Source of the DNA: Micromonospora avicenniae | GTDB lineage: Bacteria; Actinomycetota; Actinomycetes; Mycobacteriales; Micromonosporaceae | Direction of reading: 5' to 3' | Assembly: GCF_900156065.1 (NCBI RefSeq) | Contig: NZ_FTNF01000009.1 | Coordinates: 62,001-126,000 of the forward strand | DNA: 64,000 bases | Shown: positions 33,401 to 42,474 of the stretch, in pieces | Numbering within the stretch: the stretch's first letter is position 1 | Layout of the letters: every line of letters starts with the position of its first letter | The notes under the pieces: generated by a model | Databases searched by the model: none | What the model saw: the letters and a program-made list of their open reading frames with translations, nothing else | Told to the model about the DNA's origin: nothing | Made by a program: the position numbers and the translations under genes

Positions 33401-34276
33401 ATGCCGGGCTCTCCGTACACCGATCTGGACCGACCGCCGCTGTCGGCGGCCCGGCTGCGCCGGGCGCTGGTCGTCCCGTACGGCCCGTGGACCCGGCTGG
33501 AGCTGCGAGCCGAGACCGGCTCCACCAACGCCGACGCGGCCGAGGCGGCGCGGGCCGGTGAACCCGAGGGGCTGGTGGTGGTCGCCGAGCGGCAGAACGC
33601 CGGGCGTGGCCGGCGCGGTCGGACGTGGCAGTCGCCGCCGCGAGCGGGCATCGCGACAAGCGTGCTGCTCCGCCCCGGCGAGGCGGTCGCGGAGCGCGGC
33701 TGGTCGGCGGCACCGAACACCGGGTACGGCTGGCTGCCGTTGCTGGCCGGTGTCGCGCTCGTGTCGGCGGTGGCCCGCCTGGCCGAGTTGGACGCGGTGC
33801 TGAAGTGGCCGAACGACCTGCTGATCGGCGACGCGAAGTGCGCCGGGGTGCTCGCCGAGGCCGTGCCGGGCACGTCGCCGGCCCAGCCGCCGGCCGTCGT
33901 CATCGGCATCGGGCTCAACGTGACGCTCCGCGCCGACGAGCTGCCCGAGAATCCCACCGGGCTGCCGGCCACCTCGCTGCTACTGGCCGGTGCCACGGCG
34001 ACCGACCGTGACCCGGTGCTGCGGTCGCTGCTGCGTTCGCTGGCCGACTGGTACGACCGCTGGCGTACCGCCGGTGGGGATGCGACCGCCAGCGGCCTCC
34101 GGGATGCGTACGTGGCCGCCTGCGCCACGATCGACCGGCCGGTACGCGTGCTGCTTCCCGACGGTGGTGAGTTGACCGGCACTGCGACCGGAATCGACCC
34201 GGACGGGCAACTCGTGGTCGAGACCTCGGAGGGTCCGCGTCATCTGGCCGCCGGCGACGTCCTGCACCTGCGCTGA
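33401..34276 (+). CDS. birA: Biotin--[acetyl-CoA carboxylase] ligase
   Basis: A 291-aa group I biotin ligase without a DNA-binding domain. Motifs are ETGSTNADAAEAARAG, ERQNAGRGRRGRTWQSPP (biotinyl-AMP loop), LKWPNDLLIGDAKCAGVLAE with the active-site Lys, and GIGLNV. A small C-terminal SH3-like domain (about 240-290) ends it. It attaches biotin to Lys550 of AccA3. TAGGCT 6 nt before the ATG predicts a leaderless mRNA. It is divergent from accD, with 85 bp between the starts. Confidence 0.94.
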   Translation: MPGSPYTDLDRPPLSAARLRRALVVPYGPWTRLELRAETGSTNADAAEAARAGEPEGLVVVAERQNAGRGRRGRTWQSPPRAGIATSVLLRPGEAVAERGWSAAPNTGYGWLPLLAGVALVSAVARLAELDAVLKWPNDLLIGDAKCAGVLAEAVPGTSPAQPPAVVIGIGLNVTLRADELPENPTGLPATSLLLAGATATDRDPVLRSLLRSLADWYDRWRTAGGDATASGLRDAYVAACATIDRPVRVLLPDGGELTGTATGIDPDGQLVVETSEGPRHLAAGDVLHLR

Positions 34277-34451
34277 CCTGGGCCGGCTGGCCGGACGGAG
34301 TGTCCACCTGTACGGCCGGGACGTTCGTGCGGCGCACCCGGTGCCGATCGGCAGGATCGCGGGGGGTCAGTGAGGGCCGACCGGGCGGGTGATGGTCGGA
34401 TGTGCGGTGGCCGGTTACGGTCACCGCGTCCGTTTCTGCGAGGAGGTTCGT

Positions 34452-35024
34452 GTGGCGTTCCCTGAAGACGTGCTCACCGAGGACGAGCATGTCGTGTTGC
34501 ACCTGCACCCGCACTGGAAGGCCCTGATCGGGCCGGTGGTCGCGCTGGTGCTGGCTGTCGCCGCGGTGGTGGCCGGCTTGGTCCTGCTTCCCGACGGTAC
34601 CGGCGGGTCGATCGGGCTGGCCGTGATCGGTGTGCTCGCCCTGGTGGCGGTGCTCTGGTTCGCGCTCTGGCCGTTCCTGGTCTGGCGCACCACCCACTAC
34701 CTCTTCACCAACGAGCGGGTGCTGCTCCAGCACGGTGTCTTCTCCCGCGACCGGCGGGACATCCCGCTCACCCGGGTCAACGACCACTCGATGAGCCAGA
34801 AGTTCATCGAGCGGCTGCTCGGCGCGGGCACGCTGACCATCGAGTCGGCCGGTGAGCGCGGTCAGTCCGTCCTGGTCGACGTGCCGCAGGTGGGGCAGGT
34901 GCAGACGAAGCTCTACGAGTTGGTCGAGGAGCAGCACGACAAGCACTCGCTGGGCGACGGCGAGATGCGTGAGATCCTCGCCGACATGCGGGAAGGCAAG
35001 CCCCTGCGCGACCCCTCCGCCTGA
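34452..35024 (+). CDS. Bacterial PH domain membrane protein
   Basis: A 190-aa protein with short cytoplasmic N-terminus (LTEDEHVVLHLHPHWK), two helices (about 26-46 and 54-72) and a bacterial PH (YdbS/YdbT-like) domain WRTTHYLFTNERVLLQHGVFSRDRRDIPLTRVNDHSMSQKFIERLLGAGTLTIESAG. The GTG at 34452 follows AGGAGG by 5 nt. Function of this group is undefined. In mycobacteria a homologous gene also lies near accD5/birA, so the position is conserved. Confidence 0.85.
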   Translation: MAFPEDVLTEDEHVVLHLHPHWKALIGPVVALVLAVAAVVAGLVLLPDGTGGSIGLAVIGVLALVAVLWFALWPFLVWRTTHYLFTNERVLLQHGVFSRDRRDIPLTRVNDHSMSQKFIERLLGAGTLTIESAGERGQSVLVDVPQVGQVQTKLYELVEEQHDKHSLGDGEMREILADMREGKPLRDPSA

Positions 35025-35093
35025 CCCGCCTCGCGCTCACCCGGCCCACCCACCGCTTGGTCGGGCTGGGGCCCCGGGCCGGGTGGGGTGGGG

Positions 35094-35789
35094 TTAGCGG
35101 CGGGGGCGGGGGCGGGTGATCGGCTCGAACTCGGCGGCCAGCGCGGCGTCCAGGTCCGTGTCGGTCAGACGCGGTAGCCGCTTCTGAGTCGGCGGGGTGT
35201 TGCCGTTCGTCGACGTGTGCCGGTCGCCGGCCGTCGGAGGCTGGGCCTCCTCGAGTTCGGAGACGGACTCGGCCAGCTCGGCGACGGGGTCCATCTCGGC
35301 CATCGTGTCCCACTCGTCCCGCGGAACGCTGTGCCAGGTCTTCTCGTCCGGAGCCGGCGCCGGCTGGAACACGAACGTCCGGTAGGACCAGAAGCGGAAC
35401 AAGGTGGCCAGCAGCACGCCACCGGTCTTCGCGACGTTCAACGCCAGCAGACTGGTCACGCCGAGGCCGTACTTGGCGGCGGCCAGGACACCGAGCTCAA
35501 TGAGCAAGCCGGTCGCGTTGAAGAGGAAGAACAGGACATATTCGCGCTTAAGTGCCGACTTCGGGCGATCGCGGTATGTCCAGTGGCGATTCATCAGATA
35601 CGACGTGATCGTCGCCACCACGGTGGCGATCACGGTCGCCTTCAGCTGGCCATCCTCGAAAACGGTGAGTGCCAGCGCATTGAACACTGCGTAATTGATG
35701 ACGGTGTTGATGCCACCGACGATGCCGAATTTGAGCGCCTCGTGGACGAACTTCTGCCAGCGCTCGGGCAGCAGACGGACAAGACGCAT
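35094..35789 (-). CDS. GtrA family membrane protein (long C-terminal tail)
   Basis: A 231-aa protein. The first 135 residues are a four-helix GtrA domain (FGIVGGINTVINYAVFNALAL, NRHWTYRD, LFRFWSYRTFVF). A hydrophilic acidic and Pro-rich tail of about 85 residues follows and is not usual for GtrA. GtrA proteins are thought to flip polyprenyl-phosphate sugars for cell-envelope glycans. The ATG at 35789 follows AAGGTG. A GTG at 35798 is possible. It is the downstream member of a tandem pair. Confidence 0.88.
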   Translation of the reverse strand: MRLVRLLPERWQKFVHEALKFGIVGGINTVINYAVFNALALTVFEDGQLKATVIATVVATITSYLMNRHWTYRDRPKSALKREYVLFFLFNATGLLIELGVLAAAKYGLGVTSLLALNVAKTGGVLLATLFRFWSYRTFVFQPAPAPDEKTWHSVPRDEWDTMAEMDPVAELAESVSELEEAQPPTAGDRHTSTNGNTPPTQKRLPRLTDTDLDAALAAEFEPITRPRPRR

Positions 35790-35852
35790 GCGAAACACCT
35801 TAAGACAGTGGTTTGGGCCGGCAGTCTCCGGCCGGACTGACTGGGCGGCAGG

Positions 35853-36401
35853 TCACGCCCCGTGGTCTCGGTCGTACGTCACTTCCGGAACGGCTGGGGT
35901 TCCCGCTTCCGGGAAGACGAACCGTCGGTAGGACCAGAATCGGAAGAGCGTCCCGAGCCCGGTGCCGACGATGAAGCTGGCGATGTTGTCGGCCAGCGGG
36001 GTGCGGAACACCTCCGGCCAGACGTTGCCCAGCCCGTACCGGCTGATGGCGAGACACGCGACCGCGATGCCCAGGCCAACCCCGTTGAAGAAGAAGAAGA
36101 GCGCGTACTCCCGCGCCGGGTTGTTGCGCTGGCGGTGCCGCCACGTCCAGAACCGGTTGCCCAGGAAGGCGACGGTCGCGGCGATCACGGTGGAGATGGT
36201 CTTCGCGGTGACCTGCTCCAGACCTTGCGCGGCGGTCAGGTAGTTGAAGAGCGCGAAGTCGAGCAGGAAGGCGATCCCGCCCACCGTGGCGAACTTGCTC
36301 AGCTCGTGGACGAGGTGACCGAAACGGTCGAAGAGCGCTCGGAGTGGGCCCCTACCGGTCCGTGGAGAGCCCTGTTGCTCTCCCGTCATCGTCGCGGCCA
36401 C
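35853..36401 (-). CDS. GtrA family membrane protein
   Basis: A 182-aa GtrA-fold protein with four helices (about 35-55, 62-82, 98-120, 130-155) and FATVGGIAFLLDFALFNYL, NRFWTWRHR, FRFWSYRRFVFPE. It is a paralogue of the next gene on the same strand, sharing the motif order and the ends of helices 2 and 4. The two may form a hetero-oligomer or serve different glycan donors. Start GTG at 36401. It is divergent from pckG across 442 bp. Confidence 0.88.
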   Translation of the reverse strand: MAATMTGEQQGSPRTGRGPLRALFDRFGHLVHELSKFATVGGIAFLLDFALFNYLTAAQGLEQVTAKTISTVIAATVAFLGNRFWTWRHRQRNNPAREYALFFFFNGVGLGIAVACLAISRYGLGNVWPEVFRTPLADNIASFIVGTGLGTLFRFWSYRRFVFPEAGTPAVPEVTYDRDHGA

Positions 36402-36843
36402 GCGCTGAGCCTACCGGGTGAGGGCATGCGGCACCGGTAGCAACGACGAGCGGGGACGACTGGCATCGGCGGTACCCGCGGCGACCGCGGTCGACATGAA
36501 CAGAGTGTAATCGCCCGATCCGTCGCACGGGGCGGGTCCGCGGCGGCACACGGCCTGACGCATCGACGCCCGAAGGTCCCGGGCCGCGCTCCATCAGATA
36601 CCGCGCCGGCAGAGGTTCTCTGAAGGATTTGCGTGAAACTGCGCGCAAAAACGGGTATCAGATCGCGATGCCGCAGCGTGGCCGTACCTTGTGCAGTTCT
36701 TCACAACCAGTCCCACTGACTGGGGAGGCTGCCCGGTTTACGCTGAGCCCAATCCCAGGTTTCCACGAAGGCGAAGCGGTTCCCGCCCGCCGACACTCGT
36801 GCATCCCATAGATCGGTCAGCGTCGACCACAAGGAGATGTGTC
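36402..36843. promoter_or_regulatory. Long pckG upstream region with TTTGCG-N10-CGCAAA palindrome
   Basis: 442 bp without a supportable gene. It holds the divergent promoters of gtrA and pckG. A 6-bp palindrome TTTGCG (36628-36633) / CGCAAA (36644-36649) with a 10-bp spacer sits in a locally AT-rich stretch about 195 bp before the pckG start. It looks like a regulator site (GntR, LacI or similar) for carbon control. The protein that binds is unknown. Confidence 0.45.
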
Positions 36844-38688
36844 ATGGTTGCTCCGGCTGTTGTTCGGGGTATTGATCAGGCCCCGACGTCCCATCCCAAA
36901 CTTCTCGCCTGGGTCCGTGAGGTCGCGGAACTGACCACCCCGGAGAGGGTCGTCTGGGTGGACGGGTCCGACGAGGAGTGGCGTCGCCTCACCGATGAGC
37001 TGGTGGAGGCGGGCACGCTGATCCGGCTGAACCCGGAGAAGAAGCCGAACTCCTTCTACGCCCGTACCGATCCTTCGGACGTGGCCCGGGTCGAGGAACG
37101 TACCTTCATCTGCTCGGTCGACGAGGCGGACGCCGGCCCCACCAACAACTGGATGGCGCCGGCCGAGATGAAGCGCACCATGACCGGCCTCTACCGCGGT
37201 TCCATGCGCGGCCGGACGATGTACGTCATTCCGTTCTGCATGGGACCGGTCGAGGCGGAGAGCCCGATGTTCGGCGTGGAGATCACGGACAGCCCGTACG
37301 TGGTCGCCTCGATGCGCATCATGACCCGGATGGGTAGGAAGATCCTCGACGCCATGGGGGACAGCGCGGACTTCGTGCACGCGCTGCACTCGATCGGTGC
37401 GCCGCTCGAACCCGGTCAGCAGGACGTCGCCTGGCCCTGCAACGAGACGAAGTACATCTCGCACTTCCCGGAGACCCGGGAGATCTGGTCGTACGGCTCC
37501 GGCTACGGCGGGAACTCGCTGCTCGGCAAGAAGTGCTACTCGCTGCGCATCGCCAGCGTCATGGGCCGGGACGAGGGCTGGCTCGCCGAGCACATGCTGA
37601 TCCTGAAGATCACCTCGCCCGAGGGGCGGGTCTACCACATCGCGGGCGCCTTCCCGTCTGCCTGCGGCAAGACGAACCTGGCCATGTTGGAGCCGACGAT
37701 CCCCGGCTGGAAGGTCGAGACGATCGGTGACGACATCGCCTGGATGCGGTTCGGCCCGGACGGCCGCCTCTACGCCGTCAACCCGGAGTACGGACTGTTC
37801 GGCGTCGCGCCCGGCACCGACTGGAAGACCAACGCCAACGCGATGCGCACCCTCGACCGGGGCAACTCCATCTTCACCAACGTGGCCCTGACCGACGACG
37901 GGGACATCTGGTGGGAGGGGATGGGCGAACCGCCCGCGCACCTGATCGACTGGAAGGGCAACGACTGGACGCCGGAGAGCGACAGCCTCTCCTCGCACGC
38001 GAACAGCCGGTTCTGCACCCCGATCACGCAGTGCCCGATCCTCGCCGAGGACTACTACGACCCGAACGGCGTACCGATCGACGCGATCCTGTTCGGTGGG
38101 CGCCGCCGGGACACGGTTCCGCTGGTGACCGAGGCTCGCGACTGGGTGCACGGCGTGTACCTGGGCGCGACGCTCTCCTCGGAGACCACCGCTGCCGCGT
38201 CCGGCGCGGTCGGGGTGGTGCGGCGTGACCCGATGGCGATGCTGCCGTTCATCGGGTACCACGGCGGCGACTACTTCCGGCACTGGATCGAGATGGGCAA
38301 GGGCGTCGACGGCGACGAGTCGAAGCTGCCGCGGATCTACTACGTCAACTGGTTCCGCAAGGATCCGGACGGCAACTTCCTGTGGCCCGGATTCGGCGAG
38401 AACTCCCGGGTTCTCAAGTGGATCGTCGAGCGGATCGAGGGACAGGCCGAAGCGGTGGAGACGCCGATCGGCATGGTGCCCGCGCAGGACGCGTTGGACG
38501 TCGAGGGCCTGGACATGACGCCCGAGGACGTCCGGATCGCGCTCAAGGTCGACCCGGAGGAATGGCGCGACGAGCTGCCGCTCGTCACCGAGTGGTTCGA
38601 GAAGTTCGGCGACAAGCTGCCCGGTGTCCTCTGGGCCGAGCTGGACGCGCTGCGCGCCCGGCTCGACGCGGAGCAGCCCACCCGCTAG
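36844..38688 (+). CDS. pckG: Phosphoenolpyruvate carboxykinase (GTP)
   Basis: A 614-aa PEPCK of the GTP class. Substrate and metal residues lie in [17 protein letters not shown] and [19 protein letters not shown], the P-loop is [13 protein letters not shown], followed by [23 protein letters not shown] and the guanine region near [13 protein letters not shown]. It converts oxaloacetate and GTP to PEP, the first step of gluconeogenesis. The ATG at 36844 follows AAGGAG. A strong hairpin terminates it. With PEP carboxylase and GlpX also in the window, the PEP-oxaloacetate node is well represented. Confidence 0.97.
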   Translation: MVAPAVVRGIDQAPTSHPKLLAWVREVAELTTPERVVWVDGSDEEWRRLTDELVEAGTLIRLNPEKKPNSFYARTDPSDVARVEERTFICSVDEADAGPTNNWMAPAEMKRTMTGLYRGSMRGRTMYVIPFCMGPVEAESPMFGVEITDSPYVVASMRIMTRMGRKILDAMGDSADFVHALHSIGAPLEPGQQDVAWPCNETKYISHFPETREIWSYGSGYGGNSLLGKKCYSLRIASVMGRDEGWLAEHMLILKITSPEGRVYHIAGAFPSACGKTNLAMLEPTIPGWKVETIGDDIAWMRFGPDGRLYAVNPEYGLFGVAPGTDWKTNANAMRTLDRGNSIFTNVALTDDGDIWWEGMGEPPAHLIDWKGNDWTPESDSLSSHANSRFCTPITQCPILAEDYYDPNGVPIDAILFGGRRRDTVPLVTEARDWVHGVYLGATLSSETTAAASGAVGVVRRDPMAMLPFIGYHGGDYFRHWIEMGKGVDGDESKLPRIYYVNWFRKDPDGNFLWPGFGENSRVLKWIVERIEGQAEAVETPIGMVPAQDALDVEGLDMTPEDVRIALKVDPEEWRDELPLVTEWFEKFGDKLPGVLWAELDALRARLDAEQPTR

Positions 38689-38724
38689 GTGCTCCCGAGT
38701 TACGGGAATCATCGCTCGTCGTCA

Positions 38725-38759
38725 GGACGGCCGCCGGGACCGAGGTCCGGCGGCCGTCC
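38725..38759 (+). terminator. pckG terminator hairpin
   Basis: GGACGGCCGCCGG (38725-38737) and CCGGCGGCCGTCC (38747-38759) are perfect 13-bp inverted copies with a 9-nt loop, 36 nt after the pckG stop. There is no T tract, as is common in high-GC genomes. Confidence 0.75.
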
Positions 38760-39064
38760 GCCGTCTGGTGGGGTGGCACTGCACGGCGCTCGCACTGCAC
38801 TGCACTGCGCTCGCACCGTCCGTGACGGTAGCGCCGCATGTCCGGGGCAGCCCGACAGCGTCCGGAGCAGGGGCGGTGGCTCTTCGCCCGACCACCCTCC
38901 CTGCGGTCCCGGCACACGACCGGGACGCGCCGGAGATGCGGTGTCAGCGGTCGGGGGAGGGGACCGGGCAGGATGGGGGCAGTGAGCTTGGTCACCTGAG
39001 GGCTTCGTGCGGGTGCGACCCGGCGAGCGCGACCCCGATCAGCAGGCCGGAGGAGGGCGACGCG
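38760..39064. other. Non-coding stretch between pckG terminator and reductase gene
   Basis: About 305 bp with no supportable gene. It contains overlapping short direct repeats of CACTGCAC and GCGCTCGCAC at about 38774-38817. The rest presumably holds the promoter of the reductase gene, whose ribosome site GGAGGAGGG is at 39049-39057. Confidence 0.4.
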
Positions 39065-40207
39065 GTGAGCGACGAGTTCGACGTGGTGGTGGTCGGCGCG
39101 GGCCCGGCCGGCGCGGCAGCCGCGCTGGCTGCCCGGCGGGCGCACGCCCGGGTGCTGCTGCTGGACCGGGCGGACTTCCCCCGGGACAAGGCGTGCGGTG
39201 ACGGGATCGCCGCACACGCGGTGGACGCCCTCGCCGAGTTGGGGGTGCTGGATGCGGTCGCCGGTTATCCGCCGCTGCCGGCGCTGCGGCTGGTCGGGCC
39301 GGGCGGCGGCACGGTGGCCCGCCCGCTGCCCCGCCCCGCGTACACCGTGCCCCGTGAGGTCTTCGACGCCCGGCTCGTCGCAGCGGCGGTGGCGGCCGGT
39401 GCGGAACTGCGCCGGCACACCGTGCGGCGGATGGAGCAGACCACCGACCGGGTGGTGCTCGACGAGGACATCGTGGCGCGGGCAGTGGTCGGTGCCGACG
39501 GCGCCGGATCGGTGGTCCGGCGGCTGCTCGGGCACCCGGTCAACCCGGACCGCCACCTCGCGCTGGCCATGCGCGGGTACGCCCCGGCCCCGGCCGGGTC
39601 ACCGGAGCAGCTCATCGTCACCTCGGGCGAGCGCTGGCCGGCGTACGCCTGGTCGTTCCCGATCGGCGACGGGCGGGCGAACGTCGGGTACGGGGAGGTG
39701 CTGCGGGGGGAGCCGCTGACCCGGGCGTACCTGCTCGACCGGCTCGCCGCGTTGCTGCCGGGAATCGACCCGGCCGCGGTCGACGGGCTGCGCGCCCATC
39801 ACCTGCCGCTGTCGACGCACCGTCCGGCGCCCGGCCGCCGGCGCGTGGTGCTGGCCGGCGACGCCCTCTCCTTGATCAATCCGTTCACCGGAGAGGGGAT
39901 CTTCTACGCGCTGGTCTCCGGGACGTTGGCCGGCGCTGCGGCGGCCGGTACGCCGGACCGGGCCGCCCAGCGGTACGCCCACTCGCTCCGCCGGCGACTC
40001 GGTACCCACCTGCGGCACAGCTCGTTGGCGGCCTCGCTGGCCCGGCACCGGCGGGTGGTGGACGCGGCGGTCCGTGCCGCCCGGCGCGACGACCGGGTCT
40101 ACCGCAGCGTCGTGGAGCTCGGGCTGGGCGACGGACGGCTGAACGCCCGTACCCTCGCGATGATCGGGATCGGTCTTCCGGCGCGTGATGAGGCTCCGCG
40201 ACGCTGA
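39065..40207 (+). CDS. Geranylgeranyl reductase family FAD-dependent oxidoreductase
   Basis: A 380-aa flavoprotein. FAD motif VVVVGAGPAGAAAALAARRAHARVLLLDR, the PRDKACGDGI loop, GADGAGSVVRRLLG, and VLAGDALSLINPFTGEGIFYALVSG define the geranylgeranyl reductase/ChlP-like group. Such enzymes saturate isoprenyl chains of menaquinone or lipids, or act in secondary metabolism. The GTG at 39065 follows GGAGGAGGG. It lies just before a cis-prenyltransferase, which supports an isoprenoid role. The substrate is not determined. Confidence 0.88.
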   Translation: MSDEFDVVVVGAGPAGAAAALAARRAHARVLLLDRADFPRDKACGDGIAAHAVDALAELGVLDAVAGYPPLPALRLVGPGGGTVARPLPRPAYTVPREVFDARLVAAAVAAGAELRRHTVRRMEQTTDRVVLDEDIVARAVVGADGAGSVVRRLLGHPVNPDRHLALAMRGYAPAPAGSPEQLIVTSGERWPAYAWSFPIGDGRANVGYGEVLRGEPLTRAYLLDRLAALLPGIDPAAVDGLRAHHLPLSTHRPAPGRRRVVLAGDALSLINPFTGEGIFYALVSGTLAGAAAAGTPDRAAQRYAHSLRRRLGTHLRHSSLAASLARHRRVVDAAVRAARRDDRVYRSVVELGLGDGRLNARTLAMIGIGLPARDEAPRR

Positions 40208-40238
40208 TGCGCCGCGCAGGTCGCTACGCTGCTAGGTG

Positions 40239-41009
40239 ATGTCTCTCCGGAACCTTGTCTACTCGGCGTACGAGCGGCGCCTCAAGGCGAAACTCGTGGG
40301 TAAGCCGGTGCCCCGGCACGTCGGCGTCATGTGTGACGGCAACCGCCGGTGGGCCCGGGAAATGGGTTACGTCGACCCGAACGACGGCCACCGGATGGGT
40401 GCCGAGCGGATCAAGGAGTTGCTGCGCTGGTGCGACGCCGCCGGCGTGGGCCACGTCACGCTCTGGCTGCTCTCCACCGACAATCTCTCCCGACCGGCCG
40501 CCGAGCTGGACCCGCTGCTCCAGATCATCGAAGACCTCACCACCGAGCTGGCCGAGGAGGGCAACCCCTGGCGGCTGCGGATGGTGGGCGCGCTCGACGT
40601 GCTACCGGCGCACCACGCCGCCGCGCTCAAGGCGGCCGAGGAACGTACGCGGGGCCGCAGCGGCGGCGCGCAGGTCAACATCGCCGTCGGCTACGGCGGG
40701 CGGCGCGAGATCGTCGACGCGGTGCGCTCGTTGCTGCTGGAGCACGCGGCGACCGGAGGCAGCATCGAGGAGCTGGCCGAGGGGCTGGATGTCGAGCACA
40801 TCGCCGAGCACCTCTACACCCGTGGCCAGCCGGATCCGGACCTGGTGATCCGGACCAGCGGGGAACAGCGCCTCTCCGGGTTCATGCTGTGGCAGTCGGC
40901 GCACTCCGAGTTCTACTTCTGCGAGTTGAACTGGCCAGACTTCCGGCAGACCGACTTCCTCCGCGCGCTGCGCTCGTACGCCAACCGCCAGCGGCGCTTC
41001 GGCGCCTGA
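40239..41009 (+). CDS. uppS: Isoprenyl (cis-prenyl) diphosphate synthase, UppS family
   Basis: A 256-aa cis-prenyltransferase. HVGVMCDGNRRWAREMGY holds the catalytic Asp and diphosphate-binding Arg residues, followed by TLWLLSTDNLSRP, NIAVGYGGRREIVDA, and the C-terminal PDLVIRTSGEQRLSGFMLWQSAHSEFYF. It makes short or long Z-polyprenyl diphosphates for envelope carriers. The size is like the Z-FPP synthase Rv1086 or an undecaprenyl synthase, and chain length cannot be read here. TACGCT lies 8 nt before the ATG at 40239. Confidence 0.93.
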   Translation: MSLRNLVYSAYERRLKAKLVGKPVPRHVGVMCDGNRRWAREMGYVDPNDGHRMGAERIKELLRWCDAAGVGHVTLWLLSTDNLSRPAAELDPLLQIIEDLTTELAEEGNPWRLRMVGALDVLPAHHAAALKAAEERTRGRSGGAQVNIAVGYGGRREIVDAVRSLLLEHAATGGSIEELAEGLDVEHIAEHLYTRGQPDPDLVIRTSGEQRLSGFMLWQSAHSEFYFCELNWPDFRQTDFLRALRSYANRQRRFGA

Positions 41010-41032
41010 CCTCTGCCCGAGGTGGTGCGGGG

Positions 41033-41857
41033 CTAACCGAGGTGCTGGGCGGCGCGGGTGAGGAAGTCGCCGAGCGCGGCGGGTGAGTCGATGGTGAGGT
41101 CGGCGGCGTCGGCCACCTCCTGACCGGTCTCCGGGTTGGCGACCGCCACGCACATGCCGAAGAAGCTCGGCTCGGCGGTGGCGCGGGCGCGCAGCGCGGC
41201 GAACGCCTTGATGTCGGAGACGTCGTCGCCGAAGTACCACGCGGCGTCCGCGTCCTGGATCGCCTCGCCGATCACCATGCCCTTGTCCCGGTCGACCGGG
41301 GGCTTGAGTTCGAGCACCATCCGGCCGCCCTGCACCCGCAGCCCGAGGCGGTCGGCCTGAGCCTGGCCCCACTCCCGCACCGCCTCACCGAGCTGGGGTG
41401 CGGTACGCCAGTGCAGCGCCACCGAGAGCCGCTTGAACTCGACGAGCGTGCCGGCGGGAAGCTCGGCGCGGGCCAGCTCGGCCAGCTCGGCCATGGTGGG
41501 CACCCAGGGCAGCGCGGCGGGCTCGGTCACCGTGTCACCCCCGGAGTGGCTGTGCTCCAGGCCGTAGAGACCGTAGAGGTCGACCCCGGCGAGGCCGCCG
41601 AGGCGATCACGGAGGAAATCCACCGGGCGGGCCGAGACGATGGCGATCCGGCGTACCAGGGGCGCGAGCGCTTCGATCGCGGTCAGCACCCTCGGGGCGG
41701 GCTGGACCGCGGTCGGATCGTCGCCGACCGGGGCGAGCGTGCCGTCGAAGTCGAAGAAGAGCACGGTCCCGGCCGCGCGGCCGGCGTTCGCGCGCCAGGC
41801 CTCGTCGGCGCTCGACAGGTCCCTTGGCTGCTGGTTGCCCGGATTCAACGGCGGCAC
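41033..41857 (-). CDS. otsB: Trehalose-6-phosphate phosphatase
   Basis: A 274-aa HAD phosphatase. Motif I is FFDFDGTLAPVGDDP, motif II VSARPVDFLRDRL, the trehalose-phosphatase cap includes YGLEHSHSGG and ELKPPVDRDKGMVI, motif IV is YFGDDVSDIKAF. It dephosphorylates trehalose 6-phosphate. The GTG at 41857 is favoured over the ATG at 41890 because TACGCT lies 7 nt upstream. It is convergent with the uppS gene. No otsA in the window. Confidence 0.9.
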   Translation of the reverse strand: MPPLNPGNQQPRDLSSADEAWRANAGRAAGTVLFFDFDGTLAPVGDDPTAVQPAPRVLTAIEALAPLVRRIAIVSARPVDFLRDRLGGLAGVDLYGLYGLEHSHSGGDTVTEPAALPWVPTMAELAELARAELPAGTLVEFKRLSVALHWRTAPQLGEAVREWGQAQADRLGLRVQGGRMVLELKPPVDRDKGMVIGEAIQDADAAWYFGDDVSDIKAFAALRARATAEPSFFGMCVAVANPETGQEVADAADLTIDSPAALGDFLTRAAQHLG

Positions 41858-41926
41858 GCGCGTCAGCGTACCCCGGCACCGCGGGGTCATTCGTGCTCCA
41901 GCGGACCCTGCGGTGAGGCCGTCGGA

Positions 41927-42280
41927 TCAGCGTTCGGCGGCTCCTCTTCCCCGTCTTCCGAACGGTACGATCGCCGCATCCTGGCCGTGGCTGAGCAGGT
42001 AGCCCTCCACGAAGCCGGTGTTGCGGTCGCCGGCGCGCGACTCGATCTCGTTCAGCCGCGCCACGAGGAACTCGGTGAGCGCGCTGACCCGGTCGTTCAG
42101 CCGTTCGTGCAGCTCGGCCAGGACGGCCAGGACGACCGCGGTGCCGGCGGTGGTGAGCGCGAGGAGATTGACGAGCAGGGGAAGCTGCCCGCCGTCGACC
42201 ACGAGTGTCACCGCGTTCCCGGTGACGCACAGTGTCATCGACACCGTGGCCACCACGACTGCCAACCATTTCAGGGTCAT
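41927..42280 (-). CDS. Small two-helix membrane protein with coiled-coil segment
   Basis: A 117-aa protein with helices at about 5-25 and 35-55, then an amphipathic stretch ELHERLNDRVSALTEFLVARLNEIESR suggesting a coiled coil, and a basic C-terminus. GGAGGGG precedes the ATG at 42280. The start overlaps the stop of a short upstream frame in ATGA. No family recognised. Confidence 0.72.
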   Translation of the reverse strand: MTLKWLAVVVATVSMTLCVTGNAVTLVVDGGQLPLLVNLLALTTAGTAVVLAVLAELHERLNDRVSALTEFLVARLNEIESRAGDRNTGFVEGYLLSHGQDAAIVPFGRRGRGAAER

Positions 42281-42474
42281 GGACAGACCCCTCCTTCTGT
42301 CCCGCAGGGCTGGGTTCGGCCTTGTCCCGTCCCCCCGCCGACGACGAGCCCAAGCAGTACGAATAGGGACGCTAGCGTGCCCGTTACGGCCCCGGAGCGA
42401 AACGAATGAGTCTGACCTGCTGTTCTTTCGCTATCTGAGGAACTACCCGGCCTGTTTCCCGCGCTTTCGGACAT
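42277..42474 (-). CDS. Possible small single-helix membrane protein linking xre and the next gene
   Basis: A 65-codon frame that starts 32 nt inside the xre gene end and stops in an ATGA overlap with the following gene. It encodes a Ser-rich N-terminus, one hydrophobic helix (about 31-48) and a Gly/Cys tail. The ATGA linkage supports it. The weak ribosome site and overlap with xre argue against it. Confidence 0.35.
   Translation of the reverse strand: MSESAGNRPGSSSDSERTAGQTHSFRSGAVTGTLASLFVLLGLVVGGGTGQGRTQPCGTEGGVCP

Noticed and set aside
36817..38712. 631-codon open frame antisense to pckG
   Set aside because: Shadow frame. pckG on the plus strand has every PEPCK motif and a good ribosome site.
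38774..38817. CACTGCAC direct repeats as a possible replication or iteron site
   Set aside because: Only a few short overlapping copies in a non-coding gap, no AT-rich region or DnaA boxes nearby.
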